A stretch of DNA of 64,000 nucleotides from Anticarsia gemmatalis. Taxonomy: Eukaryota > Arthropoda > Insecta > Lepidoptera > Erebidae. Shown here in pieces: positions 45,901-58,758 of this stretch (positions are counted from its first letter, which is position 1; the number at the start of each line of letters is the position of its first letter). The stretch lies in contig NC_134754.1 of the NCBI RefSeq assembly GCF_050436995.1, positions 3,465,001 to 3,529,000 of the forward strand. Direction: 5' to 3'. The notes under the pieces were generated by a model. It saw nothing but the letters and a program-made list of their open reading frames with translations, was not told the origin of the DNA and ran no database searches. Position numbers and translations under genes: made by a program.

Positions 45901-48900
45901 TATCAGGCTACGCAGTTCGCACCGGCTAACTTTGTGTTGCCGCATTATGGCCTTGGACAAATGTATATTTATAGAGGAGATACTGAGAATGTAAGTGTTT
46001 CAAAAGTAATTCTATGATGTAGATTGAACTTTGAGCAATATTAAAGAACTGTCTCACCATTAATGCCAAAAAGTCCTGTTAAAGAGGTGGGCTGTGAACA
46101 TACAGCCCTCATACCCCAAAACCAAATGTGGCAATGGCTTTATCTACACATCACCAAAAAACCAAATTATTATTATGTATAAATATTTTTTTACTGTTAT
46201 CTATTTTGGTCGAAACGTATGTTACACCATACAACTCACTGGATTAACATACAAATGGTCTCTAATTTGAGTAAACTACTCATTTAAAAAAGTTTCTATA
46301 TCGCATTTTTTTAAGAATGAAGTATTTTAAAAATCACATTGCTTTGTTTTTCCGTTGTAGGCAGCCCAATGCTTTGAGAAAGTTCTAAAAGTTCAGCCGG
46401 GCAACTACGAAACCATGAAGATATTGGGCTCGCTGTACGCGAACTCGCCTTCACAATCTAAGCGAGATATCGCGCGGCAACATCTTAAGAAAGTCACAGA
46501 ACAGTTCCCCGATGACGTTGAAGCTTGGATCGAGTTGGCGCAGATATTGGAACAGAATGATCTACAGGTAATGCCTTTTGAAAAATGTATGCGTATTAGA
46601 ATGCAGTGTTTGTTGTTTTGAATAAACTTCTAATATAAACGTGTTAGCAATAAAAAGATGCTGTCGCGACTATTTTATTTTTTGACGAAATAGTGATATA
46701 AGTTTTGGAGGTCTTTCCAAAGTTTTGCAATTTTTTAGACTGTGCCATTTTCCAATTACCATAGCAAATAAGAACAATAAATTATAAAAATGAAAATTAA
46801 TTTAACCCATTACTGTCCTACTGCGGGGCAAGGGTCTTCAGTGCTTTTTATTTAGTCTATAAAAAAATGGTGTACCTATAACTTAAGTAGTATGTGTAGT
46901 GGTCATAAAAATAAATAAATGGTTTAAAAAACTTTTTTATAATTTATTATTTTATATGTTTGTTCCAGGGCTCACTAAATGCATACAGTACTGCAATGAA
47001 GATTCTTAAAGAGAAGGTGAACGCAGACATACCAGCTGAGATATTAAACAATGTCGCCGCCCTACATTACAGACTAGGCAATCTACCTGAAGCAAAGAAC
47101 TATTTGGAAGAGGCTCTTGAAAGGTAAACTTTTTTAATTTAAAACTTTCTATTGTGTGAGATATTATTTATGTTTAAGATTGAGAAAAATTTGAAAAAGA
47201 TCTTTTAGGAATGAAAAGAGACCAATATTTTACCAATCCCATGGCTTTGATACCCAAACAGAGCAATATTTTTGAAATACTACTGACTGTCCAGGATAGG
47301 TACCTGGGAAGACCTTGTTTTATGAGACACTTTAGCAACTGTGCTAAAATATTCCATAGAACAAGGTCTTTAAAAAACAAAATGTCTTCCAAAACCTTGC
47401 TTCTTTCAATGTTAGGAATATGAAAGTAAGTTTTAATATTTCCATATATTTTCCTCCAGAGAAAAAGCAGACGCAGAAACGCTAGACGCTCAGTATTACA
47501 ACTCGATAGCGGTTACGACTATGTACAACTTGGCAAGACTGAACGAAGCTCTCTGCATGTACAACAAAGCAGAGAAACTATACAAGGATATTCTCAAAGA
47601 ACATCCTAACTACATCGACTGTTATTTGAGGTAAGTGCCTAAGTGTTTAAGCCTGTTAAATAGAGCTCAAAATTGCATTATTGCAAGAGACTCGTGACAA
47701 GTTACAATTTTAATAGTATTCCGACATATTGGGTTGAACTGTCTGTACAAAGCAAATTCGAACTTACGTGCACGCCACTATTAACGTACACGTATACGTT
47801 CTTATTACTCAAGCGTTAATAATTCTTAGGGCGTTAAAAAAACCTTTAATGAGCTTCGTAAAAAGCGCGACTCTATTTCGACTCATTTTGCCATTTTTGA
47901 CAAATTGAGCTAATAAAATAATCTTTAATTAACTTAAGTTAAATTATCATCATAAATAACGTGCATCAAACAAAAATGATGGTTCGGCAAAATAAAATAT
48001 ATCAAAAGTATGCAAGTAAATAATCTCTAATTATTTCTAGACTGGGTTGTATGGCGAGAGACAAAGGTCAGATCTACGAAGCGTCGGATTGGTTCAAGGA
48101 AGCGCTCAAAGTGAACACGGAACATCCAGACACGTGGTCGTTGCTAGGCAACCTGCATATAGCACAGCAAGAGTGGAACCCCGGACAGAAGAAGTTTGAG
48201 AGAATATTACAGAATTCCTCGACTTCTAATGATGCGTATTCACTTATTGCTCTTGGTGAGTCTTGATTTTTATTTTGCTTACTTTTTCGTTCGTTAAACA
48301 CCTCAAAAGAACGAACGAAAAAGTAAGCAAAATAATAATAAAATAATAATAATAGAATTTCTATTAAACAGACTCGGTCAGTAGATTTTGCGTGACGCTG
48401 TTAAAAGTAGACTCCGTGACGCTATTTAATTAAGTTTTGTGTATAAGGTCATCATGAATACTGACACCACCGTAAAAGTCTGAGCTTAAATTATTGACAA
48501 ATGACTTATTTAAAGAATTTCGTCTTACATTACATAGTCAGACGCCATAATTGTTTTGTATAGGAAACGTCTGGCTCCAAACCTTGCACCAGCCGTGCCG
48601 TGAGAAGGATCGCGAAAAGCGGCACCAAGAGCGAGCGCTCACTATGTACAAGCAGGTGCTCAAAAACGATCCAAAGAACATCTGGGCTGCCAACGGTATC
48701 GGCTGTGTGCTGGCCCATAAGGTAATTGACTACTTCATAAACAAGTATCCCGCTAAGATAAAAAATTGTCTCATTTACGTACAAGATATATTTTGCACTT
48801 CGTATACTACTCGTATAAGCACGTGCACGTGTACCTACGGACGTGCAAGTACGTATTCGCTGTCGTTGAATATAATGTCAAGCTATATGAGTTTGTAAGC

Positions 48901-51900
48901 TAGACCGGTAGGTCTAAAACAGCCATGTTTTACATCATGATGTAAAACATGGCTGTTTTAAACACTACAACGCAGTTTATTTTTAAATGTGATATTGTGC
49001 TATAGGGTTGTATCAACGAGGCTCGCGACATATTCGCGCAAGTGCGTGAAGCGACGGCTGACTTCCCTGACGTGTGGATGAACATCGCACACATATATGT
49101 TGAACAGAAACAGTACATCAATGCTATACAAATGGTAAGTCCAGAATAAATGTTTGATGCAAAAATCAATTTTCCTGAATTATTAATTGGTATTCAAAGC
49201 ATTTTTTTGTTTTTTTATTGGCACTTATACACACGTTTCTACAAGTGAAATTATAATTTAGTAATGATGTGAGCATATGATTAAGTTTAAATAGTATACG
49301 TATTATCCTGCCATTTACGTAATTAAAAAGAAAGTAATGTGGTCTATAATATGCATAAACGATTAACCGTCAAAGACTACTGAAAAATATCGGCGGTAAA
49401 AATCTGTTATTATTGTGTAGTATGAGAACTGCGTGCGCAAGTTTCGCATGCACCACGACGTGGAGTGGCTCACGTGGGTGGCGCGGGCACAGACACTAGC
49501 GGGCCGCGCCGGCGCCGCCCGGGCTTCCTTACTAAGGGCTAGGCGAGTGGCGCCGCATGATGCCGCGCTAGCTTACAATACTGCGTTGACGTTGAGGAGA
49601 CGAGCTGCACTCGTATTGAAAGATGATAGGTGAGTTTCAATATTATGTTGTGGTATCTTAGAGATACAGGTGCAAATATCAAGATTGTTTGAAATAATTG
49701 TGTGTAAATGTGAAGATGGCTATAACTTTAGTTGTCGGCTCTAAGCGGTTCAGTTAAGACACATACATTCAAAAGTTTGTAATGTCCTTATCGTTAATGT
49801 TATTGAATTTGGTAAAGTTTTCAATGTTATTGCATCTAACCAAATATCTTTATTTAGGTCGGATCTCCGCCTAGTCCTCCGCGCAGTCCACGAGCTGCAC
49901 GTGTCGCACCGTCACTTCACCCGCCTGTCGGCGCCGGACGCGGCCCGGGCGGAGGGCGCGGGCGGCGTGGCGGCGGGGGCGGGGGCGGCGGGCGCGGCGG
50001 CGGCCGAGGCCCGGACATGCGCCGACCTGCTGTCGCAGGCGCAGTGGCACGTGGCGCGGGCGCGGCGACAACACGACGAGGAGGTCACGCTCAGGGACCG
50101 GCAGAGAGAGCAGAGGGAGGCCTTCCACAGGCAACAGGTACTGTGCATGCGTATGCTAAAACATGTGGCGTTTCCACAGCAGATCATACTATTGTTCATA
50201 AGCAGGCGTAATAATCATCTGTCGAAATCTTTATAATAAAAAATTCTAGTAAAAAGATTGTTTATTATATGTACGTATTGCATTTTAAGTAATGTTTTAC
50301 CGCTTTAAAGTTATTTTACTCAAATTTGATAGTAAAATATCGTCGTACAACATAAAAAAAACCACAAACAAAAAAACATTATTAAATTAAAAATTCAAAG
50401 AAGCATAATTAAACCTGACTTCTTTTAAAAAAAACAGATTATCCACACTCTAAGTGTTATGTGCTTGTACTAAACAGAAAAATGCTACAAATGTTTATCA
50501 AATCTTTAAATAATATTTTTCACTTAACAGGAAGAAGAACGCAAACGTCGCGAGGAAGAGCAACAGAAGAGCACAGTGGAGATGTTACAAAAACGTCAAG
50601 AATACAAAGAGAAGACGAAGAATGCGTTGTTATTCGCCGACATGCCCGCAGAGAACAAGCCTAAAGGCAGCCGGGGCAGGAGGCGCGATGAATACGTGTC
50701 CGACTCGCCCAGTGGCAGCGATGGACCCAGGCCCGAGGGAGAAACGTAAGTTAATAATGTAATACGAAAATTATCTTCAAAGACACTATTTAAATTTGAT
50801 GTGTTTCGTATTTTATGTGATTTGGTTTATCCCAAATGTATACTATAATCTTATCTTATCTATAATCTTATTTTAATATTAAAAACAACCCTTATTGTTA
50901 AAATATAAAACCTTAACGCGTATACGAGCGTATAAGTTGGTGTGTACGTGTTCACACGCAATTACGGTTCCAAAAATATTTCCAATGAACAAAAATACGC
51001 TATCAATTACATTTTCTGATATAATTGGTATAGTGTACTCGATACCCGTATTAAACTGTACATGTCAAATGTATAGTAAGGAATTCTAAGAGTTTATTAA
51101 ATTGTATTGCAGTCGCGAACCGAAACGTAAACGCAAGCGTGACGGTGAAGGCAAGAGCAAAGGCAAGTCGCGGAAACGTCGGGACAAAGAGAACAGAGGC
51201 TCCGGTTCCGACAGCGATCCACCGAAGAAACGTGGCAGGAAGAAGGTAAATACCATATTTATAACATTTATTAATATTTAATTTTAATACCTTAGGATTG
51301 ATAAGCTTAAGTTGACTTTTCATAGAGTATTCAATACATCGGCAGTTATTTTTAACAGTAGTCAAACAGGGTTAGTAGCCAATAAATGAACACAGAAGTG
51401 TTCATTGATAGTAGTTCAATATTATGTACATCATCAATGGTCTTTGCTAGGTTAATAATATAAGGTAATATCTTAACAGGGCGAAAAAGGCATCGGCAAA
51501 CGCGAAAAAGCGCGAGCGGCGAAACAAGCTGAAGAGAAACTCAGTGCGAAACAACGCGCGAAGATTGTATCAAAGGAAACTATTTCAACGTCCGAATCGG
51601 AATCAGACAAGGAGTCGAGAAAGTCGCGCAGTCGCAGTCGTAGCGGGAGCGGCAGTCGCAGTGGAAGTGGCAGTCGTAGTCGCAGCCCACCTGCGAATAA
51701 AGGACGCAAGAGGATCATGTCTGCTTCAGATAGTGACAGGTTAGTTGCGCCACGAAATATAAAATATGAAAGAATTCCTGTAATAGTCTAGTTGTTTAGT
51801 GACACGATGAGATGACCGTCCTTGTACTACAACAAATATTTATAAGTACTATATTTTGGACAACTTCCACACTAAATTGGCAAGTATCTGATTTATTCGA

Positions 51901-52792
51901 TTACTGCTTCCAAATTGATACCCTGTCTTAGAGATACTTAAACCTACCATATTTGTAAATAATATTTTACTAATGTCTTTTGTTCTACAGGTCGAGATCA
52001 AGATCAAAATCTAAGTCGAAATCCCGTAGTAGGTCAGGTTCAGCCAAAAGTAGGTCCAGATCTAAGAGCAAGTCACGCTCCAAGAGCCGATCGAGATCCA
52101 AGAGCCGGTCCAGGTATGAATTATAAATTGTGTATATCTGTTGTATTTGTGTTTCAAGTGTAATTCTATAACGACCTTAAGAAAGGATCTTAATCAATTC
52201 TTCATCATAAATGAATTTTCATATTTCTTCAAAAAGTATAAATTATCTCGAATTGGAGTTTTGGAGACTGACTATTTAAGTAAGTAATTTATTTTTATTT
52301 TTAAACATTTTGGTGTTATTGTTATTACAGATCGAAGAGTCGTTCAAAAAGCCGTTCGAAGAGCCGGTCGAAGAGTCGCTCGAAAAGCAGGTCTCGTTCA
52401 AAGAGTCGTTCGCGGTCAAAGAGCGTGTCGAGGTCGCGGTCAAGGTAACGCCTCATTCCTTGTCAGGCTTTTCATAAACAGTCCAATGACTCTACTTTAC
52501 TATAATTTTGTATAATATAACCGTTGTCACTTTATTGAGCATAATATAGCACGGCAAATAATTTGGTATCTACTTCAACAGGTCAAAAAGCAAGTCCCGT
52601 TCAAAATCGCGCTCGAAGAGTCGCTCCAGATCACGTTCGAGGTCCAAAAGCGGATCCCGAAGTCGGTCCGGATCTCGTGCGTCAAGATCAAGGTCCAGAT
52701 CCGGATCCAGGTCAAGATCCGGCTCAAGACATTCAAGACCAGACACTCCCGTATCTAGGAAATCTGTATCAGCAAGTGAAGACGAAGCTTAG
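42949..52792 (+). CDS. Ctr9: CTR9, TPR scaffold subunit of the Paf1 complex
   Basis: Twenty coding exons, all GT-AG and phase-consistent, give 1,215 residues: 42949-42984, 43082-43180, 44134-44373, 44645-44913, 45196-45391, 45763-45990, 46361-46567, 46969-47123, 47460-47630, 48041-48255, 48564-48721, 49006-49134, 49421-49629, 49858-50137, 50531-50745, 51113-51245, 51480-51739, 51991-52113, 52331-52444, 52582-52792. The protein begins MSLEIPLMSTDEVIELDPEQ and is mostly tetratricopeptide repeats (for example ALAFYKKALRTNPDSPAALR). A charged coiled coil follows (EEERKRREEEQQKSTVEMLQ), then a Lys/Arg-rich and long Ser/Arg-repeat tail. CTR9 holds the Paf1 complex together on elongating RNA polymerase II and supports H2B ubiquitination and H3K4/K36 methylation. 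The Ala/Gly tract in exon 14 (about residues 798-823) and the long RS tail look extended relative to what I recall for the family. Confidence 0.97.
46801..46842. repeat. Repeat fragment in CTR9 intron 7
   Basis: TAACCCATTACTGTCCTACT followed by GCGGGGCAAGGGTCTTC matches a motif repeated widely in lepidopteran introns. Confidence 0.5.
48270..48335. repeat. Perfect 26-bp inverted repeat in CTR9 intron 10
   Basis: Arm 48270-48295 is the exact reverse complement of 48310-48335, with a 14-nt loop. It starts 15 nt after the exon 10 donor. Confidence 0.9.
48915..48960. repeat. Perfect 46-bp palindrome in CTR9 intron 11
   Basis: Two 23-nt halves with no spacer, centred on ATCATGAT. It lies about 45 bp upstream of the exon 12 acceptor, in the usual branch-point neighbourhood. 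Confidence 0.9.
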
Positions 52793-53545
52793 GTTAAGTT
52801 GTAAATACTTTATTAATTTTAATTTTGCGTTTGGAGTTCCGTTACCTTCAAGGTAAACCTAACAGATTATACATATACATCCAGATTGTTGACAGTTTAT
52901 TAGTATAAAATGTTATAGACAAAGTTTTAATATTGATAGGAATTCGACACATACATTGTAGAGTTCTGTGATTACATTTGTAGCACATTGTAGTTAAACG
53001 CTAGTTTTCATGCCGATGCGAGAACTATTGGAAATACAAACATGAGTTTATTTACACAGCTGATTGTAGCGTTTATAAAATGACAAGATCTCGAGACGCT
53101 ACTTTTTACATCTGAATTTAAAATGAAGTTGACGAACAGACAAAGGGGCATTGTACCTTATTGAAATTTTATTTACTCATCCAGTACGCGTGACCACTAT
53201 TTTAAGTTTTCAGGACAAGAATAATGACAAAAGATCGAAGCGATGTCGCAATTGACACTACGACGTCCGCTTTAAACTTTTGTTAGCGCGTGGATCTGAG
53301 TGAGTGTGGCGTTTAGCACGATTATTTGGTGTTTTATACTGCTTGTAAGACTGTATATTATATAGCGGTACCATGGATTTTTTTTCCAAATTTCTGGTAC
53401 AGATAATACAATAATATGATCCGATTTATAAACTATACAATAGAAAAACGTGAGAACCATTTGTTTTGTTTCACAAGTTATGTGTAATCTTAGTCTTATG
53501 TGATGACAAACAATTCAACTCAAATAAACGATAGCAATATTGAAA
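52793..53545 (+). other. Probable CTR9 3' UTR
   Basis: Non-coding sequence after the CTR9 stop, with an AATAAA signal at 53523-53528. No intron signals were noticed inside it. Confidence 0.5.
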
Positions 53546-56121
53546 TGTTGATACAAATATGTGTGTTAAGGTTGACTTTTGCACTATTGAATATGTCCCT
53601 GTAAAATGTAGCTTCCTTATTCACCTGATCTTCCACTATCATGTAAACTGTACTGTTAAATAGAGTGCACTGTAGTAAGCCCGGATGCGCACGCCGTAAT
53701 TATGTAATTACAATTTGCTATCAAATCATACAGTATATTAATTCGAAAATATCATCCTGAATACTAAGGTGGGTCTACGCTAAAGGGGTCAACCTCGAAT
53801 GGGACTGGGTCCGAGCATTGCCTTTAGAAGCTCGCTCGTTCAATGCGATCGTAAGTCAGTCAACAACAAGCTCGTGCTCGGTTTATTTAGCGGGGTCCAC
53901 GTTACAGAAACCAAGCAGAACGTGCAAACTACGTCGCAATTATCTGACGTAGTTAGCATGTTTGGCCGTTTATTTATAGTCTGTCTCCACAGCGAATGAC
54001 GAAAAAATCCGACAAAAGATAAAGACCGTAATTTGTAACTATCCGGACTTACCCCAATGTACTCAACTAGTCTGTAATTTGATTTGACTTCCTATACCTG
54101 TATGTATTCTACTCATATAAGTTATTTTAATCCCTCCACAAGTTTATACAATTCTTCCTTTACTTTTTTGTCTGACATGTTATAAATAACAATAGTATAT
54201 GAATAAAACTGAAGAAAATGGCAATCTTTGTATTTTAATTCTACGGTCCTTGTCCACACACAAACACTAGATTGCTTATATAAAACCAACTTTTGAATTT
54301 TGGTACATTGTCGGGCACGAAACATATAAAAGAGCGAAATATTTCATGAAAACATTGTATATTTAAGTCCCATTTTAGAGTACACATTTAAATTATTCGC
54401 GTTACATTCAAGAAATTAAATATTTTACATAATTTTATCGTGTCCAGCGTTTAAGTAACTCGCAACAATTTAATAAATAGCTTAAATATTTTACAATTAA
54501 CATAACACAACCATCATGTTGGTGAAATAACTTCATTTGTTAGAAACTCTTATAAAACAATATAATACACAATATATTCAATTCCAAAGTGATCATCCCA
54601 ATTACTGATAGATTTATCTAATGGACTAATTTCACTATTAAAATTCTTATACTTATTTTTAATAATTGAGCGTCATAACGTTCCTAGAATCTCAGATAAA
54701 AATAATATCAACAAGTAAGTAAATATATTTTAAAGATTGAAAAGGAACTTGCTTAATAAAACTCGACGGAATGAAATCTCAAGAACTATAGGTGCTCATA
54801 CTCTGCTAGGTGAAACTTACTATTAAATAAATATCAGAATAAAGCTATATATTTAGAAACATGATTTTTGAGTAGGTACTAGATCTTATATAAAACCCAT
54901 AGTCAATATTATTGGACTTCTAAATCGAACTATCAAAAAAGGTTGCCCATATGTAGTGGTCAGCCTTGACTAATATTTAAATGTTCTAAACTTTACAAAA
55001 TCCCGATACAATTTCACTTTCTTTATAGAAACTACAGTTAAAATTTCATATAAACATTGCTATTTTAATACTGAGAATAAAAAATTGAGTAAAAATTCGA
55101 ATATGTGGCAGTTTCGTTTTTTTTTTCAGTTAGGTCAGTATTGCTAGGGTTATATTAAAATGGAGCATTTATATGTTAATGACTATACCTATATAACGTT
55201 AGTGTGCGCTAATATTATGCTAAATGACTAGTTACCTAGATAGTCAGTGTACCTATGACTAATATTGGGTGAGATTAAACATTAATGTACTGAAATGATT
55301 ACATTATTAGATTCGCTAATTCCCAGTCAATGTCTTAACTCTTAAATTAGAATTTCTTTTACTTACTAAATAGATGGGACATGCATGGAAAGCTTGCTTA
55401 AACAATAATACCATTTAAAAGACAACACCTAACATAAATACAGATACAACATTTTACGAATGTATTACAACCAGTCACTCTTTCACTGTGCAAACTATGG
55501 AATGTAAATATGACTAGAAACATATCACAATAATTACATTTAAACAAAAATGTGCTTAAATTTTATTTATCCAAGGCTGATATTAAATTGAGTTAACTTT
55601 CAAACGTCATGTGCTAGACATTCTTAGAATGGCGACACGTAGGGCTAAAAGGCGGACTGTTTTACAGACTAAATTGGATTTACTTTAGCTAAGACGCGAG
55701 ATGAATAATAGGACGATACTATTTTGACAGAAATATTACAAAAGTATTATCTATGAGTAAACATTTCAATACAAAGTTATGAGTATTATATAAATTTCGA
55801 TACAATTTGATCAAAATAATAACCTTTCAGCCGAGATTAAGCTCACTGTGGAATATTGAAAGAAATATCTTCCAAACTTTATGATGAATAATGATGTATA
55901 TGTTGCAACATTGTTTACAAATTGAGTATAAACTCTTTACGTTTATAAAATGAATATAAAATAGACAAAATCAATAACAATACTTTAAAAATATACTCTG
56001 GTTAGGCTCTGCGAATATAGAAAAATTGTAGTGTAGGAAATCAATAATGAAATGATCACGCATTCGTACACCAACATAGCTCATACACTCCATAAAGATT
56101 ACATACAGTCTACGGGTTACA
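53546..56121. other. Convergent intergenic DNA and possible SLC35F 3' UTR
   Basis: AT-rich. Several TTTATT words could serve as minus-strand polyadenylation signals for the SLC35F gene. No convincing gene; the 66-codon frame at 53799-53999 has no supporting signal. Confidence 0.4.
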
Positions 56122-58269
56122 TTAACAGGTCTCTTTCGCGATCTGCGCTCCGTTCGTTTGGGCGAAGGTCACGACTCCATTAGGTACAGTCTGTGGACCG
56201 CCGAGGAAAGATGTGAATGTTGTATCTCTGCTCATCGGTGGCTCCAGACCTTCGATCGGTATACAGTCTAGAGTCGGTACTGTGTATTCCCTGGAAGGTA
56301 AGGTTGTTTGTAAATTTCAGACTTTTACGTGAATCGACAATAAGTCCATATTTATGTTTGTTCGCGACTGTAAGAGCGTATACGTATATGTGCGTGCTCG
56401 AACGTAAACGTGCCAAAAACAAAATTTAGTACCATGATCATGATAAAAGTATGTGGTAAAATCAATATTTTTAGAAACTCTACTTACATAGAAACATTGT
56501 CTTGACTCTGAACCGAATCATTGACGAGCTGCGGCAACCGATCGGGCTCAGGTGGAGGCGGTCGCGTCGGTCGAGCGCTAAATAGAAATACGCCCACCAT
56601 AGCCAGCATGTACGATAAGAAGTAGAGTGCGTGGAACTGAAATATAAAGAAAATTATTAACTCATCTAGTATTTTCATAATAATAATATGTCATGATAAA
56701 TTAAAGTTTTTAAAAAGCTAGACATCAGTGCAAAATAATCAGAGATCTACATTCAAACTGTAATGAAATATACTGAAATAATTATTAATCAAATATTAGA
56801 TATCCTTACCTTAAACTGAAATATATACATCCCAGCAATAAGAGTATAGTAATCAGCTGATAAAAACGACAAATGCAGTATTATAGATCCGGCATCTCTC
56901 AGCATAAAACACTGCAGTATTTGGAATATTGTCTGCACAGAACAGTAGCTGCCCAACTGCACAATGGTATCTAAGTCATACCAGTTGAAAGCCATCAGCT
57001 CACTAAATTCTAGGAAAAATGTTTGAGTGCAGGACACTATGCTTCCAATCAAACCCAGTAGGGCTAAGTAGTCAGAGCATGATTGTGTTTCTAGCATCAT
57101 TTCTTGGAGAACTGTGACCATTGCAAAGAGAAGTGAACCAGCGAGGCATAGCATGTCACCAACCAGTTGGTTTTTACCTGAAAATGAAGATATTTGTAAT
57201 TTATAAGACAATAGATATATTGGGAGAGTAATGGAAGTGCAACAACAAATAAGGAGCCATCCCTTCAGATCGAATTTGGTAAATGAAACTACATTGAGAT
57301 CACTACTCCTATTATCCTAGCAATAAATCATTCCTTAGATACTGGATGGATGTAGAAACAGCATGGTAATTAACAAGTAGAATTAGAGAGTGCCGTTTTA
57401 TTGATTGGAGTTTGAATACCCATGTCTCTTAAATGTTACAGTTAGGTATGTATTACACTAAACTGATTGAACTTACCATCAGTAGGTGCACCCTCAACAT
57501 CAGCCCACACCACACACACTACAGCCATTAGCCCCATAGTAGCGCCAGCAACATGCACCACCCCCAGCCTCTGGCCTCGCCATGCTCCCCCCACTAGTGC
57601 TGCCCCCACCCCACTGCAGGCTAACAGCTGTCAGCTTAGCACAGATGTGAAGCGCTGTGACATTACCAGCAGCCAACTGGCTTCTACATCCAGAGTGCAG
57701 GCTATGATTACCACCCACCATTTTCTGAAAGAAATGTGTGAAATTACTACTGGTTTATACTATGGTGTTTTATTTATAAATAGCAAGAAGATAAAATGTT
57801 TCATAAGTTCTGACTATAATGTTTGAAAATTTTGAGCGTGTTTATTAAAGATAAACCTTTGAAAAATCACTGTGCAAGAAAGGTCTTAATATAATAGTTT
57901 ATCTAAATGAAATGAAATAAAGTTGCACTTACTTGGACAATTTCTCCAAGCCATTGCACAGAAGGGATGGAGTGAATAGTATAAAGAGCGCTAGATATGG
58001 GACGACGAGTTGAGCTGTTGTAGGGAACTGCCAGGTAGCACTCTGCAGCAAAGTAGTCAGGATACATTTACCACTCAGCAGCAACGATATCACCTGGCCA
58101 AGAAGTATACTTCGCCACACCCTCCTGCATTCAAAACGAAACAAAAAAATTAAGACAATCCATGTATTTTTTTAAAAAGCTTGCTATAATTTCGAGTTTA
58201 AAATACTAGCCATCGCCCCAATTCCGATAAGTAGGACTCGATTTTATCACTAAAAGTTGGATTCTCCAT
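56122..58269 (-). CDS. SLC35F1/F2-type membrane transporter with an in-frame UGA
   Basis: Six coding exons on the minus strand: 58211-58269, 57933-58124, 57477-57724, 56810-57177, 56488-56636 and 56122-56290, spanning 394 codons in one continuous phase. The start MENPTFSDKIESYLSELGRW leads into transmembrane segments such as ILLGQVISLLLSGK, VVIIACTLDVEASWLL, LVGDMLCLAGSLLFAMVTVL and IILHLSFLSADYYTLIAGMY. The layout matches the SLC35F (DUF914) multi-pass family of EamA/nucleotide-sugar-transporter-like proteins; substrates are mostly unknown. The tail is hydrophilic and proline-rich. Two oddities: codon 115 is TGA (57631-57633, minus), just before the conserved QLL of a membrane helix, and intron 1 would use a GC donor. 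It is either a pseudogene or null allele, a base error, or a recoded stop. Confidence 0.8.
57631..57633 (-). other. In-frame TGA codon in SLC35F exon 3
   Basis: Reading AGC TGA CAG CTG on the minus strand, in the only frame that gives the family-like protein on both sides. No indel is needed to align the flanks with the family pattern. Confidence 0.85.
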
Positions 58270-58758
58270 GCTTCTTCTGGATATCTTTAAGGAGTTTAAC
58301 TATAGATAGTTCCGTTTTGGATGAAATCCTCGAGGATAATCACAATATCGTAATAAATAGCCATAATTTTCTTCACACGGGCTGAAAGGCAAAACAAAAT
58401 TTGACAACATAGATGTTCGTTCTAAAACTCAATAATTAGGTGGTACATAAATGACACCCCGTGAAGAGAAATTAAATAAATAAATACATAATTTCAATAA
58501 ATAATTGCTTTTTTTGTTCAAAACTAAAAATTACATCTCCCGCACAGGAAATCAACAATAAACGGTTGTTTTTATCCACTATAGTAGCGTATTTGCTTTA
58601 TAAATTATTTGGACTATCGTTGGATTTCTGAACGCAACTTTACATGTCCAAAATAATGGTCGTTCATCTCAATTTGATAGCGTCGTGTTTTGTAAATAAA
58701 TAAAGTTCTACTAAATATTAAGGCTTTCCTCGGTAGTATTTTGATAAAATCTGTTAAA
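58270..58758. promoter_or_regulatory. Shared upstream region of SLC35F and THOC7
   Basis: 489 bp between divergent start codons. No clear TATA element. It probably contains both core promoters; this is inferred from arrangement. Confidence 0.45.

Noticed and set aside
53799..53999. 66-codon ORF downstream of CTR9
   Set aside because: Beyond the CTR9 polyadenylation signal, with no splice, domain or polyadenylation support.
57624..57641. A 15-nt GTGCTAAGCTGACAG treated as a micro-intron to remove the UGA in SLC35F
   Set aside because: Far too short for the spliceosome, and the flanking protein aligns with the family pattern better when this segment is kept.
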